Below, one piece after another: positions 8,821 through 19,105 of a DNA stretch of 64,000 nucleotides (its first letter is position 1; every line of letters begins with the position of its first letter). The notes beneath the pieces are model-generated. The model did not search any database. It was not told where the DNA came from and worked only from the letters and a program-made list of their open reading frames with translations. This stretch comes from Massilia agri (GTDB lineage Bacteria; Pseudomonadota; Gammaproteobacteria; Burkholderiales; Burkholderiaceae_D), in the NCBI RefSeq assembly GCF_024753255.1, contig NZ_JANUHA010000001.1:496001-560000 (forward strand), read 5' to 3'. The position numbers and the translations under genes are program-made.

Positions 8821-8906
8821 GGGGTCAGGTCTGACATTCGGACACAAGCTCAACCGTAACAACACACCACTGCTGTGCTCGTGTCCAGATGTCAGACCTG
8901 ACACCC
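8821..8906. repeat. Inverted repeat of about 29-bp arms
   Basis: The left arm at 8821-8849 contains GTCAGGTCTGACATTCGGAC. The right arm at 8877-8906 is its near-exact inverse, with a 27-bp loop. Each arm also holds a short palindrome (CAGGTCTGAC). It is probably a dispersed non-coding repeat; no second copy was seen in the window. A 66-codon open frame across it is not credible. Confidence 0.6.
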
Positions 8907-8973
8907 GGGTTTGCAAGAAATATGGGGGGAATGAAAAAGCCGCTGATGTCATCGACATCAACGGCTTCGAATT

Positions 8974-9050
8974 TGGTTGCGGGGACAGGATTTGAACCTG
9001 TGACCTTCGGGTTATGAGCCCGACGAGCTGCCAGACTGCTCCACCCCGCG
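8974..9050 (-). tRNA. tRNA-fMet (CAU), initiator
   Basis: 77 nt with encoded CCA. On the minus strand it begins CGCGGGGTGGAGCAG and ends GCAACCA. The anticodon loop is CTCATAA. The first base C opposite A at position 72 is the unpaired end typical of initiator tRNA, and three G-C pairs close the anticodon stem. Confidence 0.97.
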
Positions 9051-9233
9051 TCTGATGGAATGAATTATACGCCGAACCAGTGCATTAGGCAAATGCAATG
9101 CTCTCCTGGTGTGCGATTGCAGCACAACATGGCTCATCAATAACAGGACGCGGCACGGGGACCACGCCGTGCCAACGGCATGGTGCGGCCGATTCAGTGT
9201 AAAGTAAGCACAATCTCAACCTGCCGCTGACCT

Positions 9234-9815
9234 ATGAAATTCTGTTCCGAGTGCGCCCATCCCGTCGCCCTGGCGATTCCCGAAGGCGACAACCGGCCGC
9301 GCTACGTCTGCCCGCACTGCCACACCATCCATTACCAGAATCCGAAGCTGGTGATCGGTTCGATTCCCGTCTGGGAACAGGACGGCAAGCTGCAGGTGCT
9401 GCTGTGCAAGCGCGCGATCGAACCGCGCTACGGATACTGGACCTTGCCGGCAGGCTTCATGGAGAACGAAGAAACCACCGAGCAGGCGGCGGTGCGCGAG
9501 ACCGAGGAGGAAGCCGGCGCCAATGTCGAACTGGGCAATCTCTTCACCCTGCTGAACGTCGCCCACGTGCACCAGGTCCACCTGTTCTACCTCGCGCGCC
9601 TGCGCGACCTGGACTTCGCCCCGGGCGAGGAAAGCCTGGAAGTCGCGCTCTACACGCAGGACAAGATTCCTTGGGACGAGCTCGCCTTTCCAACCGTGCG
9701 CACCACGCTGGAACTCTTTTTCCAGGACCGCGTCAAAGTGCGCGAAGGCGGCAGCTATGGTTTCCACAGCCGTGACATCGTGCGCACGATGCAGGCGCCG
9801 CGCGAACCCGACTGA
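9234..9815 (+). CDS. NUDIX hydrolase with N-terminal zinc ribbon
   Basis: The protein has 193 residues. The N-terminus has a zinc ribbon: CSECAHP, then CPHCHTIHYQNPK. The Nudix box follows as GFMENEETTEQAAVRETEEEAG. The combination is that of NADH-pyrophosphatase-like or ADP-ribose/dinucleotide pyrophosphohydrolases that cleave nucleoside diphosphates linked to another group. The exact substrate is not clear. It is closely followed (15 bp) by aat and may be co-transcribed. Confidence 0.88.
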   Translation: MKFCSECAHPVALAIPEGDNRPRYVCPHCHTIHYQNPKLVIGSIPVWEQDGKLQVLLCKRAIEPRYGYWTLPAGFMENEETTEQAAVRETEEEAGANVELGNLFTLLNVAHVHQVHLFYLARLRDLDFAPGEESLEVALYTQDKIPWDELAFPTVRTTLELFFQDRVKVREGGSYGFHSRDIVRTMQAPREPD

Positions 9816-9830
9816 TCCAGCGAGGGCCGC

Positions 9831-10553
9831 ATGATCCCCTGGCTCGAGCCGACGTCGCCCTTCCCCGACGTGTCCGAAGCGCTGACGATGGATGCGCCGG
9901 GCCTGCTCGCCGCCGGCGCCGACCTCTCGCCGCAGCGCCTGCTGCTCGCCTACCAGAACGGCATCTTCCCCTGGTTTTCCGAAGGCCAGCCCATCCTCTG
10001 GTGGAGCACCGACCCGCGCATGGTGCTGGAGACCAGCCGCTTCAAGGTCAGCGACAGCCTCAAGAAGACGCTGCGCAAGGTCGAGCGCAGCAGGATCGAG
10101 GGCGGCCCATGGGACGTCCGCTTCGACAGCGCTTTTGAACAGGTGATGCGCGCCTGCGCCGCGCCGCGCAAGGACGGCCCCGGCACCTGGATCTCGGAAG
10201 ACATCATCGACGGCTACACGGGCCTCTTCGCCATGGGCTATGCCCACTCGGCCGAGGTCTGGCTGGACGGCGAACTGGTCGGCGGCGCCTATGGCGTCTG
10301 CATCGGCCGCATGTTCTATGGCGAATCGATGTTCGCGCGCGCGACGGACGCATCCAAGGTGGCGCTGGCCTACCTGGTGTCCTTCCTGCGCCGGAATGGC
10401 GTCAGGATGATCGACTGCCAGCAGGAGACCGGCCACCTGGCATCGCTGGGAGCCGCCCCGATCCCGCGCAGCGCTTTTCTTGCCCACCTGCGGGAAGCCA
10501 TCCGCGAGCCCGCCATCACCCGCTGGGAAGTCGCGCCACCGTTGAACGGCTAA
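9831..10553 (+). CDS. aat: Leucyl/phenylalanyl-tRNA--protein transferase
   Basis: The protein has 240 residues. It transfers Leu or Phe from tRNA to N-terminal Arg or Lys, marking proteins for ClpS/ClpAP degradation in the cytosol. Diagnostic strings are [23 protein letters not shown] and [19 protein letters not shown], with [12 protein letters not shown] near the end. It is followed after 60 bp by bpt, the other bacterial N-degron transferase, giving a local N-end-rule pair. Confidence 0.97.
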   Translation: MIPWLEPTSPFPDVSEALTMDAPGLLAAGADLSPQRLLLAYQNGIFPWFSEGQPILWWSTDPRMVLETSRFKVSDSLKKTLRKVERSRIEGGPWDVRFDSAFEQVMRACAAPRKDGPGTWISEDIIDGYTGLFAMGYAHSAEVWLDGELVGGAYGVCIGRMFYGESMFARATDASKVALAYLVSFLRRNGVRMIDCQQETGHLASLGAAPIPRSAFLAHLREAIREPAITRWEVAPPLNG

Positions 10554-10613
10554 CAGTGCGAAGGTACGATTTCGCTAAAATAGGTCCATCACGTCGTCTC
10601 GAGAGCTCTTTGC

Positions 10614-11342
10614 ATGACGCACCTTAATGACCTGCCCTTCGCCACGCTGCAGTTCTATACCACCGCGCCCTACCCGTGCAGCTACCTCGACGCACGCCAG
10701 GCCCGCTCGCAGGTGGCGACGCCCTCGCACCTCATCAATGCCGACGTGTATTCCGAACTGGTGCGCAATGGCTTTCGCCGCAGCGGCATCTTCACCTACC
10801 GCCCCTACTGCGACGGCTGCCAGGCCTGCATCCCGGTGCGCGTCAAATGCGAGGACTTCACGCCCAACCGCACCCAGCGCCGCGCCTGGAAGCGCCACGG
10901 CAACCTCGTCGCCATGGTGGCCAACCTTGCTTTCTCGGACGAACACTACGCCCTCTACCTGCGCTACCAGACCACCCGCCACGTCGGCGGCGGCATGGAC
11001 CAGGACAGCCGCGACCAGTACGCCCAGTTCCTGCTGCAGAGCCGCGTGAACACCCGCCTGGTCGAGTTCCGCGAGCCCGACGGTACCTTGCGCATGGTCT
11101 CCATCATCGACGTGCTGTCGGACGGCCTGTCCTCGGTCTACACCTTCTTCGACCCGGACGTCGAGGGCGCCTCCTTCGGCACCTACAACGTGATGTGGCA
11201 GGTGAACCAGGCGCGCGAACTGGGCCTCCAGTACGTCTATCTGGGATACTGGATCGAGCAGAGTCCGAAGATGGCCTACAAGATCAACTTCCGTCCGCTG
11301 GAAGCGCGCATCGGCGGCCGCTGGGGCGTGCTGGAACGCTGA
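10614..11342 (+). CDS. bpt: Aspartate/glutamate leucyltransferase (arginyltransferase family)
   Basis: The protein has 242 residues. Bpt adds Leu to N-terminal Asp or Glu, creating substrates for ClpS. Motifs are [13 protein letters not shown], then [19 protein letters not shown] with the conserved cysteines, and [17 protein letters not shown] near the C-terminus. The length is normal for the family. It lies between aat and pyrD in the same direction. Confidence 0.95.
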   Translation: MTHLNDLPFATLQFYTTAPYPCSYLDARQARSQVATPSHLINADVYSELVRNGFRRSGIFTYRPYCDGCQACIPVRVKCEDFTPNRTQRRAWKRHGNLVAMVANLAFSDEHYALYLRYQTTRHVGGGMDQDSRDQYAQFLLQSRVNTRLVEFREPDGTLRMVSIIDVLSDGLSSVYTFFDPDVEGASFGTYNVMWQVNQARELGLQYVYLGYWIEQSPKMAYKINFRPLEARIGGRWGVLER

Positions 11343-11355
11343 GAACCGGCTTTCA

Positions 11356-11457
11356 GAGCATGTGAAAAAGCCTTCATGGCAAGGCGCATCGTCGAAGACA
11401 GTACGCTAGTACGGCGAGACGATGCAACGCCGCCATGGAGGAATTTTTCGCATGCTC
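11356..11457. repeat. Imperfect 102-bp palindrome
   Basis: Begins GAGCATGTGAAAAAG and ends CTTTTTCGCATGCTC-like (AATTTTTCGCATGCTC). The arms match at GACGATGC, CCATG and the terminal CATGCTC. The centre is AGTACGCTAGTAC. It fills the gap between bpt and pyrD and can fold into a long hairpin. It resembles MITE-type palindromic repeats; only one copy was seen here. Confidence 0.6.
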
Positions 11458-11491
11458 GTAAAATGGCGGGAGTCATTCTTATGAGTCCCCC

Positions 11492-12529
11492 ATGTCCGAC
11501 AAGCTACTGTACTCCCTCGCCCGCCCGATCCTGTTCTCGCTCGACGCCGAGAAAGCCCACAATCTCGCCCTGCCGATGCTGCGCCGCGCCGCCGCGCTCG
11601 GCCTGACTGGCCTGGCCCCGAAACCGGCGCCGGACCCGCGCACCGTCATGGGCATCACCTTCCCGAACCCGGTCGGCCTGGCCGCCGGCCTGGACAAGGA
11701 TGGCGCCTACATCGACGGCCTGGCTTCGCTCGGCTTCGGCTCGATCGAGATCGGCACCGTGACCCCGCGTCCGCAAGGCGGCAACCCGAAACCGCGCATC
11801 TTCCGCCTCCCGCAGGCCCAGGGCATCATCAACCGCATGGGTTTCAACAACGGCGGCGTCGACGCCTTCGTGGCCAATGTGCAGGCCTCGCGCTTCTACC
11901 AGGACAAGCAGGGCGTGCTCGGCCTGAACATCGGCAAGAATGCCGACACCCCGATCGAGCGCGCGGCCGACGATTACCTGGCTTGCCTGCGCAAGGTCTA
12001 TCCCTACGCGAGCTACGTCACCGTCAACATCTCCTCGCCGAATACCAAGAACCTGCGCCAGCTGCAGGGCGAATCGGAGCTTGACGCCCTGCTGTCGCAA
12101 CTCAAGCAAGAGCAGCTGCGCCTCGCGGACCAGCACAAGCGCTACGTGCCGGTGGCGCTGAAGATCGCCCCGGACATCGACGGCGACCAGGTGCGCAATA
12201 TCGCCGGCGCCCTGCTGCGCCACAAGATCGACGGCGTGATCGCCACCAACACCACGCTCAGCCGCACTGCCGTGCAGGGCATGGAGCATGGCGAGGAAGC
12301 GGGCGGCCTGTCGGGCGCGCCGGTGTTCGAGCTGTCGAACACGGTGATCCGCCTGCTCAAGGCGGAGCTGGGCGACGCGCTGCCGATCATCGGCGTAGGC
12401 GGCATCATGCGCGGCGAGGATGCGCGCGCCAAGATCGAGGCCGGCGCCCAGCTGGTGCAGCTCTACACGGGCTTCATCTACGCCGGCCCGGCCCTGGTGC
12501 GCGACTGCGCCGCGGCCTTGCGCCGATAA
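11492..12529 (+). CDS. pyrD: Dihydroorotate dehydrogenase (quinone)
   Basis: The protein has 345 residues, class 2, membrane-associated, FMN-dependent. It oxidises dihydroorotate to orotate with ubiquinone, the fourth step of pyrimidine synthesis. Motifs are [19 protein letters not shown], the active-site region [16 protein letters not shown] and the phosphate-binding IIGVGGI. The N-terminal helical extension ([26 protein letters not shown]) that contacts the membrane is present. The next gene starts 20 bp later. Confidence 0.97.
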   Translation: MSDKLLYSLARPILFSLDAEKAHNLALPMLRRAAALGLTGLAPKPAPDPRTVMGITFPNPVGLAAGLDKDGAYIDGLASLGFGSIEIGTVTPRPQGGNPKPRIFRLPQAQGIINRMGFNNGGVDAFVANVQASRFYQDKQGVLGLNIGKNADTPIERAADDYLACLRKVYPYASYVTVNISSPNTKNLRQLQGESELDALLSQLKQEQLRLADQHKRYVPVALKIAPDIDGDQVRNIAGALLRHKIDGVIATNTTLSRTAVQGMEHGEEAGGLSGAPVFELSNTVIRLLKAELGDALPIIGVGGIMRGEDARAKIEAGAQLVQLYTGFIYAGPALVRDCAAALRR

Positions 12530-12548
12530 TGGCGGCAGGAGGATGCGC

Positions 12549-13595
12549 ATGGAACGCAAGCAGCTTGGATTGACCGATCTGGTGGTGTCGAAGGTCTGCC
12601 TCGGCACCATGACCTTCGGCGAGCAGAATACGGAAGCGGAGGCGCACAGCCAGCTCGACTACGCTGTCGAGCGCGGCATCAACTTCATCGACACCGCCGA
12701 GATGTACCCGGTGATGGCGCGCGCCGAGACGCAGGGCTCGACCGAGCGCTTCATCGGCAGCTGGCTCAAGAAGACCGGGCGGCGCCGCGACGTGATCCTG
12801 GCCACCAAGATCGCCGGCCCGAACGTGAACATGCCCTGGATCCGCGGCGCCAACCACTGCCTCGATGCGACCAATGTCCGCGCCGCCGTCGAGGACAGCC
12901 TGCGCCGCCTGCACACCGACTACATCGACCTCTACCAGATCCACTGGCCGAGCCGCAACCTGCCGATCTTCGGCGCCAACAGCTTCAATCCGCAGGCCGA
13001 GCGCCCGGCGGTGCCGATCGAGGAAACCCTGGGTGCGCTCAGCGAGATGGTGCAGACCGGGACCATCCGCTACGTCGGCGTGTCGAACGAAAGCGCCTGG
13101 GGCGTGTGCGAGTACATCAAGCAGGCGGAGATGCACGGCCTGCCGCGCATCGCTACGGTGCAGAACCTGTACAACCTGACGGCCCGGGCTTTTGAAACGA
13201 GCCTGATGGACGAGGCCTGCTACCGCGAAGGCGTGAGCCTGCTGGCCTACAGCCCCCTCGCCTTCGGGCAGCTCACGGCAAAGTACCTGGACAATCCGCA
13301 GGCGCGCGGGCGGCTGACGATCTTCCCGCAGAACTGGAGTCCACGCTATGTGCGCCCGAGCGTGCTGGCGGCCACTGCGGAATATGCGGCGCTGGCGCGG
13401 GAAAATGGAATGAGCCCGGCGCAGATGGCGCTGGCGTGGTGCTACTCGCGCTGGTTCGTGGGCTCGACCATCATCGGGGCCACGAACCTGGAGCAGCTGA
13501 AGGAAAACATCGATGCGGCCGACATCGCACTCTCAAGTGAGGTCATGGCCGGCATCGATGCGATTCACGCGAAATACACCAACCCCGGCCAGTAG
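12549..13595 (+). CDS. tas: Aldo/keto reductase, Tas-like
   Basis: The protein has 348 residues and is an NADPH-dependent aldo/keto reductase with a TIM-barrel. The strings LGTMTFGEQNTEAEAHSQLDYAV, IDTAEMYPV and VGVSNESAWGV closely follow E. coli Tas (346 residues). The physiological substrate of Tas is not established. The start at 12549 is chosen because GGAGG ends 7 bp before it; the ATG at 12543 lies directly on that site. Confidence 0.85.
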   Translation: MERKQLGLTDLVVSKVCLGTMTFGEQNTEAEAHSQLDYAVERGINFIDTAEMYPVMARAETQGSTERFIGSWLKKTGRRRDVILATKIAGPNVNMPWIRGANHCLDATNVRAAVEDSLRRLHTDYIDLYQIHWPSRNLPIFGANSFNPQAERPAVPIEETLGALSEMVQTGTIRYVGVSNESAWGVCEYIKQAEMHGLPRIATVQNLYNLTARAFETSLMDEACYREGVSLLAYSPLAFGQLTAKYLDNPQARGRLTIFPQNWSPRYVRPSVLAATAEYAALARENGMSPAQMALAWCYSRWFVGSTIIGATNLEQLKENIDAADIALSSEVMAGIDAIHAKYTNPGQ

Positions 13596-13604
13596 AGGCG
13601 GAGC

Positions 13605-14534
13605 TTACTCCACCGCCTGCAAGGCCTTCTCGATATCCGAGCGCGTGTAGCCCTGGGCGAAGCGCTCGATGAAGTGGTAGGCATAGGCCCGCAGGTAGGA
13701 CCCCTTGCGCACCGCGAGGCGCGTCACGTTCGGGGCGAACAGGTGCGAGGCCTCGATCGCCCGCATTCCCTTGTCGCGGCCATGGTCGAAGGCCATCGAG
13801 GCCACGATCCCCACGCCCATCCCCAGCGCCACGTACTGCTTGATGACGTCCGAATCCATCGCGGTCAGCACGATGTCCGGCGCCAGGCCGGCTTCGCGGA
13901 AGGCGGCGTCGATGTGGCTGCGGCCCGTGAAGCCGACGTCATAGGTGATGAGCGGGTACTCGGCCAGGTCTTCCAGGCGCAGCGGGGTGCCGCTCGACAT
14001 GATCGGGTGGCCTTCGGGCGCGACCACCAGGTGGCTCCAGCGATAGCAGGGGAAGGAAACCAGGTCCGGGAAGGCCGACAGGCCCTCGGTGGCGATGCCG
14101 ATATCGGCCTTGCCCGACAGGACCCACTCCGCGATGTGTTCCGGTGCGCTCTGCTGCAGGGCGATGCGCACCTCGGGGTAGGCGTTGCGGAACGATTGCA
14201 CCACCTGCGGCAGCGCATAGCGGGCCTGGGTGTGGGTGACGGCCACCGTCAGGGTGCCGCTGTCCTGGGCCGCGAATTCGGCGCTGGCCTGCTGCAGGTT
14301 CTCGGCCTCGACCAGCAGGCGCTCGACGATCTTGAGGATGCCCTTGCCCGGCGGCGTCAGGCCGGTCAGGCGCTTGCCGTTGCGCTCGAAGATCACGACC
14401 CCGAGCTCGTCCTCGAGCTCGCGGATCTGGCGCGAGACGCCCGGCTGCGAGGTGAACAGCGCATTGGCCACCTCGGTCAGGTTGAAGTCGCGCCGTGCCG
14501 CTTCGCGCACGGAGCGCAGCTGCTGAAAATTCAT
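13605..14534 (-). CDS. cysB: CysB-type LysR transcriptional regulator
   Basis: The protein has 309 residues. The N-terminus [23 protein letters not shown] and the recognition helix [14 protein letters not shown] are those of CysB/Cbl. The effector domain includes HTQARYALP and [10 protein letters not shown], regions that bind N-acetylserine or sulfate-type ligands. It controls sulfur assimilation. It is the last gene of the cysTWA operon; its ATG overlaps the cysA TGA in an ATGA junction, so it is translationally coupled to the transporter it presumably regulates. Cbl is the alternative, but no second CysB-like gene is seen here. Confidence 0.9.
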   Translation of the reverse strand: MNFQQLRSVREAARRDFNLTEVANALFTSQPGVSRQIRELEDELGVVIFERNGKRLTGLTPPGKGILKIVERLLVEAENLQQASAEFAAQDSGTLTVAVTHTQARYALPQVVQSFRNAYPEVRIALQQSAPEHIAEWVLSGKADIGIATEGLSAFPDLVSFPCYRWSHLVVAPEGHPIMSSGTPLRLEDLAEYPLITYDVGFTGRSHIDAAFREAGLAPDIVLTAMDSDVIKQYVALGMGVGIVASMAFDHGRDKGMRAIEASHLFAPNVTRLAVRKGSYLRAYAYHFIERFAQGYTRSDIEKALQAVE

Positions 14535-15604
14535 ATTCCCTCTCCCGCATCCACGAAGACCTCGATCCGGCGCGGCTTGACGACCAGGGTGTCGCCCTCG
14601 ACGAAACCATGGCGGGCGAACAGTTCGCTCGGCATCACCGCCTCGATCAGCTGCTGGTTGTCGGCGCGCTCCAGGTCGAGCTGGGCCAGCGGACCGATCG
14701 CATGGGCGCGGCGCAGCTTGGCGACGACGCCTTCCGCACCTGGTGTGTAGCGCTCGACGTCGAGGTCGTGCGGACGCACGTAGCCGATGCCCTGGCCGTT
14801 GCGCACGCCGGAATGTTCGGGCGCCTTGAACTGCACGTCGCCGCTGGCGAGCACGCCTTCGTGCACGCGGCCGTGGAAGAGGTTGACGTTGCCGAGGAAG
14901 CCGTACACGAAAGGCGATGCCGGCTGGTTGTAGACGGCGTCCGGCGTGCCGAGCTGCTCGATGCGGCCCTTGTTCATCAGGACCACCTGGTCGGCCACTT
15001 CGAGCGCCTCTTCCTGGTCGTGGGTCACGAAGATCGAAGTCACGTGCAGCTCGTCGTGCAGGCGGCGCAGCCAGCGGCGCAGCTCCTTGCGCACCTTGGC
15101 GTCCAGCGCGCCGAAGGGTTCGTCCAGCAGCAGCACGCGCGGCTCCACGGCCAGGGCGCGCGCCAGGGCGATACGCTGGCGCTGGCCGCCGGACAGTTGC
15201 GGCGGATAGCGGTCGGCGATCCAGTCGAGCTGCACGAGTTCGAGCAGCTGCTTCACCTTGTCGCGGATCTGGGCTTCGGAGGGGCGCTCCTTGCGCGGCT
15301 TCACGCGCAAACCAAAAGCGACGTTCTCGAACACCGTCATGTGCTTGAACAGTGCGTAATGCTGGAACACGAAGCCGACCTGGCGCTCGCGCACGTGGCG
15401 GTGCGAGGCGTCTTCGCCGTCGAGCAGCACGGCGCCCGAATCGGGATGCTCGAGGCCGGCGATCACGCGCAGCAGCGTGGTCTTGCCGCAGCCGGAAGGC
15501 CCCAGCAAGGCGGTCAGCTGGCCGTCGGGGAACTTGAGCGAAACATCGTCGAGCGCAGTGAACTGGCCGAACTGTTTGCGGATGTGCTGGACTTCGATCG
15601 TCAT
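14531..15604 (-). CDS. cysA: Sulfate/thiosulfate ABC transporter ATP-binding protein
   Basis: The protein has 357 residues. Walker A is [12 protein letters not shown], the signature [15 protein letters not shown] and Walker [12 protein letters not shown]; a C-terminal TOBE-type domain follows. It energises sulfate import through CysT/CysW. The start overlaps the end of cysW by 4 bp. Confidence 0.96.
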   Translation of the reverse strand: MTIEVQHIRKQFGQFTALDDVSLKFPDGQLTALLGPSGCGKTTLLRVIAGLEHPDSGAVLLDGEDASHRHVRERQVGFVFQHYALFKHMTVFENVAFGLRVKPRKERPSEAQIRDKVKQLLELVQLDWIADRYPPQLSGGQRQRIALARALAVEPRVLLLDEPFGALDAKVRKELRRWLRRLHDELHVTSIFVTHDQEEALEVADQVVLMNKGRIEQLGTPDAVYNQPASPFVYGFLGNVNLFHGRVHEGVLASGDVQFKAPEHSGVRNGQGIGYVRPHDLDVERYTPGAEGVVAKLRRAHAIGPLAQLDLERADNQQLIEAVMPSELFARHGFVEGDTLVVKPRRIEVFVDAGEGI

Positions 15605-16515
15605 TCTGCGTGCTCCAAATTGCGTGCGTCCGCGCTGCGTGCCTGATGCAGACGCCATTCGACAAGACTCTTCACCGCGAGCGTCACCAGCGCCAGCAAT
15701 GCCAGCAGCGACGCCACCGCGAAGGCAGCCGTGAAGTTGTATTCGTTGTAGAGGATCTCGACGTGCAGCGGCATCGTGTTGGTCTCGCCGCGGATGTGGC
15801 CCGACACCACCGAGACGGCGCCGAACTCGCCCATTGCCCTGGCGTTGCACAGGATGACGCCGTAGAGCAGGCCCCACTTGATGTTCGGGATGGTCACGCG
15901 CCAGAAGGTCGACCAGCCCGAGGCGCCCAATACCAGCGCCGCTTCTTCCTCTTCGGTGCCCTGCTGCTGCATCAGCGGGATCAGCTCGCGCGCGACAAAC
16001 GGGAAGGTGATGAAGACGGTCGCCAGCACGATCCCCGGCACTGCGAACAAAATCTTGATGTCGTGCTCGGCCAGCCAGTCGCCGAACCAGCCCTGGGCGC
16101 CGAACAGCAGCACGTAGATCAGGCCCGCGATCACGGGCGAGACCGAGAACGGCAGGTCGATCAGGGTAAGGAGGAAGCTCTTGCCCCGGAATTCGAACTT
16201 GGCGATGGCCCAGGCGGCGGCCACGCCGAACACGAGGTTCAGGGGCACCGAGATGCCGGCCGCGATCAGCGTGAGCTTGATGGCCGATATCGCGTCCGGG
16301 TCGCGGATCGATTCGAGGTAGACGTCCCAGCCCCGCTTCAGCGCCTCGGTGAAGACGGCGGCCAGGGGTACGAACAGGAACAGCGTGAGGAAAGCCAGCG
16401 CCACCGCGATCAGGGCGTAGCGCACCCAATCCGGTTCCAGCACATTGGTCTTCGGCCGGCGGGCCGGGGCCGCCGTCTTTGGCGCCGCCTTGAGCTTGTC
16501 GAGGACTGCGCTCAT
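15601..16515 (-). CDS. cysW: Sulfate ABC transporter permease CysW
   Basis: The protein has 304 residues with six predicted membrane segments. The EAA coupling loop appears as [25 protein letters not shown]. The N-terminal 25 residues are Ala/Lys/Pro-rich and cytosolic. Its ATG shares one base with the cysT stop (TGATG), indicating tight translational coupling. Confidence 0.95.
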   Translation of the reverse strand: MSAVLDKLKAAPKTAAPARRPKTNVLEPDWVRYALIAVALAFLTLFLFVPLAAVFTEALKRGWDVYLESIRDPDAISAIKLTLIAAGISVPLNLVFGVAAAWAIAKFEFRGKSFLLTLIDLPFSVSPVIAGLIYVLLFGAQGWFGDWLAEHDIKILFAVPGIVLATVFITFPFVARELIPLMQQQGTEEEEAALVLGASGWSTFWRVTIPNIKWGLLYGVILCNARAMGEFGAVSVVSGHIRGETNTMPLHVEILYNEYNFTAAFAVASLLALLALVTLAVKSLVEWRLHQARSADARNLEHAE

Positions 16516-17375
16516 CAGTTGCGCCCCCCTTTACCCGCACGTTTGCGTGTCCACGCCTGCAGCAGGTTAATCGTCAGCAGCAGGATGAAGGAGATGACCA
16601 GCATGACCACCGCGATCGCCGTGGCGCCCGCGTAGTCGTACTGCTCGAGTTTGGTGATGATGAAGAGCGGCGTGATCTCGGAAACCATCGGCAGGTTGCC
16701 GGCGATAAAGATCACCGAACCGTATTCGCCGGTGGCGCGGGCGAAGGCCAGCGCGAAGCCGGTGAGCAGGGCCGGCACGATCGAGGGCAACACCACGCGC
16801 CGGAAGGTCTGCAGCGGCGAGGCGCCCAGGCTGGCCGCGGCTTCTTCCAGTTCGCGCTCGGCTTCCTCCAGCACCGGCTGCACCGTGCGCACCACGAAAG
16901 GCAGGCCGATGAAGGTCAGCGCGATCAGCACGCCCAGCGGCGTGAAGGCCACCTTGATGCCGACCTTGGCGAGCTGTTCGCCGATCAGGCCGTTGTGCGA
17001 GTACAGGGCGGTCAGGGTGATGCCGGCCACCGCGGTGGGCAGGGCGAACGGCAGGTCGACCAGGGCGTCGACGAAACGCTTGCCCGGGAAGGTGTAGCGC
17101 ACCAGCACCCAGGCGACGATGCCGCCGAAGATCACGTTGATGAAGGCGGCCAGCAGCGAGGCGCCGAAGGTGAGCCGGTAGGACGCGAGCACGCGCTCGG
17201 AGGTGACGGCGCTCCAGAAGGCGTCCCAGCTCATCGTGAAGGTCTTCAGGAAGACCGCCGACAGCGGGATCAGCACGATCAGCGCCAGGTAGAAAATCGT
17301 GAAGCCGAGCGAGATGCCGAAGCCGGGTATCACACGGCCGGGGGATTTCCGCTGTGGCAAAGCAAGCGAGGTCAT
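16515..17375 (-). CDS. cysT: Sulfate ABC transporter permease CysT
   Basis: The protein has 286 residues with six membrane segments. The EAA loop is [28 protein letters not shown]. It is the first gene of the operon. A periplasmic binding protein gene (sbp/cysP) is not upstream, unlike many relatives, so the binding protein must be encoded elsewhere. A conserved motif shared with two neighbouring sulfur or thiol genes lies 72-91 bp upstream of its start. Confidence 0.95.
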   Translation of the reverse strand: MTSLALPQRKSPGRVIPGFGISLGFTIFYLALIVLIPLSAVFLKTFTMSWDAFWSAVTSERVLASYRLTFGASLLAAFINVIFGGIVAWVLVRYTFPGKRFVDALVDLPFALPTAVAGITLTALYSHNGLIGEQLAKVGIKVAFTPLGVLIALTFIGLPFVVRTVQPVLEEAERELEEAAASLGASPLQTFRRVVLPSIVPALLTGFALAFARATGEYGSVIFIAGNLPMVSEITPLFIITKLEQYDYAGATAIAVVMLVISFILLLTINLLQAWTRKRAGKGGRN

Positions 17376-17446
17376 GGAGGCCCTTATTACAAATCCTTCT
17401 AACAGGCCTTCATAATCTCACGCAGTGCTTATATTACAAACGACGC

Positions 17447-17466
17447 ATTCCTCATTTGCATAGACA
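17447..17466 (-). promoter_or_regulatory. Candidate CysB-type site upstream of cysT
   Basis: Plus-strand string CCTCATTTGCATAG. It aligns with sites at 18328 and 19106 around the core ATTTGC, each 60-82 bp before a start codon. This is the weakest of the three copies. Confidence 0.4.
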
Positions 17467-17493
17467 GATCGGCTATTAGCTGTTGAACAGAAC

Positions 17494-18267
17494 TCAGAAC
17501 ACCAGCTTGGCTGCGACGCCGGTCAGCGTCATGGCCAGCAAACCACGCAGCACGCGTTCCGGCACCTTGCGCGCCGCCATGGCGCCGAGGGTGATGCCGG
17601 GCACCGAGCCCACGAGCAGGGTCAGCAGCAGCATCCAGTCGATCGAGCCCAGCCACCAGTGGCCGATGGCCGCAATCGCGGTCAGCGGCACGGCGTAGGC
17701 GATATCGGTGCCCGCCACTTCGGCCGGTGTGAGGCGCGGATAGAGCAGCACCAGCAGGGTGGCGCCGATCGCGCCCGCGCCGATCGAGGACACGGTGACC
17801 AGCACGCCCAGCACGGCGCCCGAGAAAACGGTGGCGGCGGCCAGCGCCCTGCCCTGCAGCTGGCGTTCGGGATGGGCGTTGATCCAGGCCAGCATGCGCG
17901 CGCGCAGCAGCAGCGCGACCACGGTCAGCATGACGGAGATGGCGATGGAATAGCGGATGACCTGCCCGATGTGCTGGTCGAGCGCGCCGAACCGGCCCAG
18001 GGCCAGGGTCGCCAGCAAGGCGGCCGGCAAGGCGCCCAGGCAGAGACGGCCGACGATGGGCCACTGCACGGTTCGGTTGAAACGGTGGGTGATGGTGCCG
18101 ACGCCCTTGGTGATCGAGGCGAAGGCCAGGTCGGTGCCGACCGCGACGGAAGGCGAGACACCGAACAGCAGGGTGAGCAGGGGCGTCATGAGCGAGCCGC
18201 CACCCACGCCGGTCATGCCCACCAGAAGCCCAACCGCGAATCCTGCAATGATATACGTCGTCGACAT
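17494..18267 (-). CDS. TauE/SafE (TSUP) family permease
   Basis: The protein has 257 residues and about eight membrane segments, with the family repeat GLLVGMTGVGGGSLMTPLL near the N-terminus and SSIGAGAIGATLL in the second half. TSUP proteins move sulfite, sulfoacetate, sulfate or related anions. It sits next to the sulfate operon, in the same direction but with its own upstream region, supporting a sulfur-anion role, possibly sulfite export. Confidence 0.87.
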   Translation of the reverse strand: MSTTYIIAGFAVGLLVGMTGVGGGSLMTPLLTLLFGVSPSVAVGTDLAFASITKGVGTITHRFNRTVQWPIVGRLCLGALPAALLATLALGRFGALDQHIGQVIRYSIAISVMLTVVALLLRARMLAWINAHPERQLQGRALAAATVFSGAVLGVLVTVSSIGAGAIGATLLVLLYPRLTPAEVAGTDIAYAVPLTAIAAIGHWWLGSIDWMLLLTLLVGSVPGITLGAMAARKVPERVLRGLLAMTLTGVAAKLVF

Positions 18268-18327
18268 CCAATATCCCTCACGTTAAGCCACAGCGTAAGG
18301 GTACGCGACAGCGAAGCCAACAACAGG

Positions 18328-18347
18328 ATTCTTATTTGCTTATGCAG
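18328..18347 (-). promoter_or_regulatory. Candidate CysB-type site upstream of the TSUP gene
   Basis: Plus-strand ATTCTTATTTGCTTATGCAG. It shares the 13-mer TTCTTATTTGCTT with the site at 19106. Confidence 0.45.
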
Positions 18348-18386
18348 AGAGCGCCAGACGGCATGGCCGTCCGGCGCGCAGCGCGA

Positions 18387-19025
18387 TTACTTGTTCGGCT
18401 GAGGCGTCAGGCGCAGGTAGGGACGCGGCGAGGTGTAGCCCTTCGGATACTTCTGCTCGATCACGGCCGGATCCTGCACGGTCAGCGGGATGATGACGTC
18501 GTCGCCATCCTTCCAGTTGCCCGGGGTGGCCACGGTGTAGCCGTCGGTCAGTTGCAGGGCGTCGATGACGCGCAGCACCTCGTCGAAGTTGCGGCCGGTG
18601 CTCATCGGGTAGGTAATAATCAGACGCACTTTCTTGGCCGGATCGATGATGAACAGCGAACGCACGGTGGCGGTGGCCGAGGCTTCCGGGTGGATCATGT
18701 CATACAGATTGGACACCGTTTTGTCGGCGTCGGCGATGATCGGGAAGCCGACCACGGTCTGCTGGGTTTCCTCGATGTCCTTGATCCAGTCGCGGTGCTT
18801 GTCGGCCGGGTCGACCGACAGCGCGATGGCCTTGACGTTGCGCTTGTCGAATTCCGGCTTCAGCTTGGCGGTCAAGCCCAGCTCGGTGGTGCAGACCGGC
18901 GTGAAGTCGGCCGGGTGCGAGAACAGCACCACCCAGGAATCGCCCGCCCACTCGTGGAAGCGGATCTTGCCGATGCTGGATTCCTGTTCGAAATCGGGCG
19001 CGGTATCGCCGAGGCGTAAGGTCAT
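18387..19025 (-). CDS. 1-Cys peroxiredoxin (Prx6 type)
   Basis: The protein has 212 residues. The peroxidatic Cys lies in HPADFTPVCTTELG. The length and C-terminal arm (PYLRLTPQPNK) fit the Prx6 subgroup, which reduces hydrogen peroxide and organic hydroperoxides in the cytosol. It has a candidate sulfur-regulon site upstream, and it follows the sulfate and TSUP genes, suggesting expression when sulfur or thiol status changes. Confidence 0.93.
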   Translation of the reverse strand: MTLRLGDTAPDFEQESSIGKIRFHEWAGDSWVVLFSHPADFTPVCTTELGLTAKLKPEFDKRNVKAIALSVDPADKHRDWIKDIEETQQTVVGFPIIADADKTVSNLYDMIHPEASATATVRSLFIIDPAKKVRLIITYPMSTGRNFDEVLRVIDALQLTDGYTVATPGNWKDGDDVIIPLTVQDPAVIEQKYPKGYTSPRPYLRLTPQPNK

Positions 19026-19105
19026 GTCATTTCTCCGTGTGTAAGGTGGACAACGTTGTATCAGGCCCTAGTCTAAGTGGACATGGGGATGAATCAAACG
19101 ACAGC

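Noticed and set aside
8974..9050. Integration site for a mobile element at tRNA-fMet
   Set aside because: No integrase or repeated tRNA end is seen nearby.
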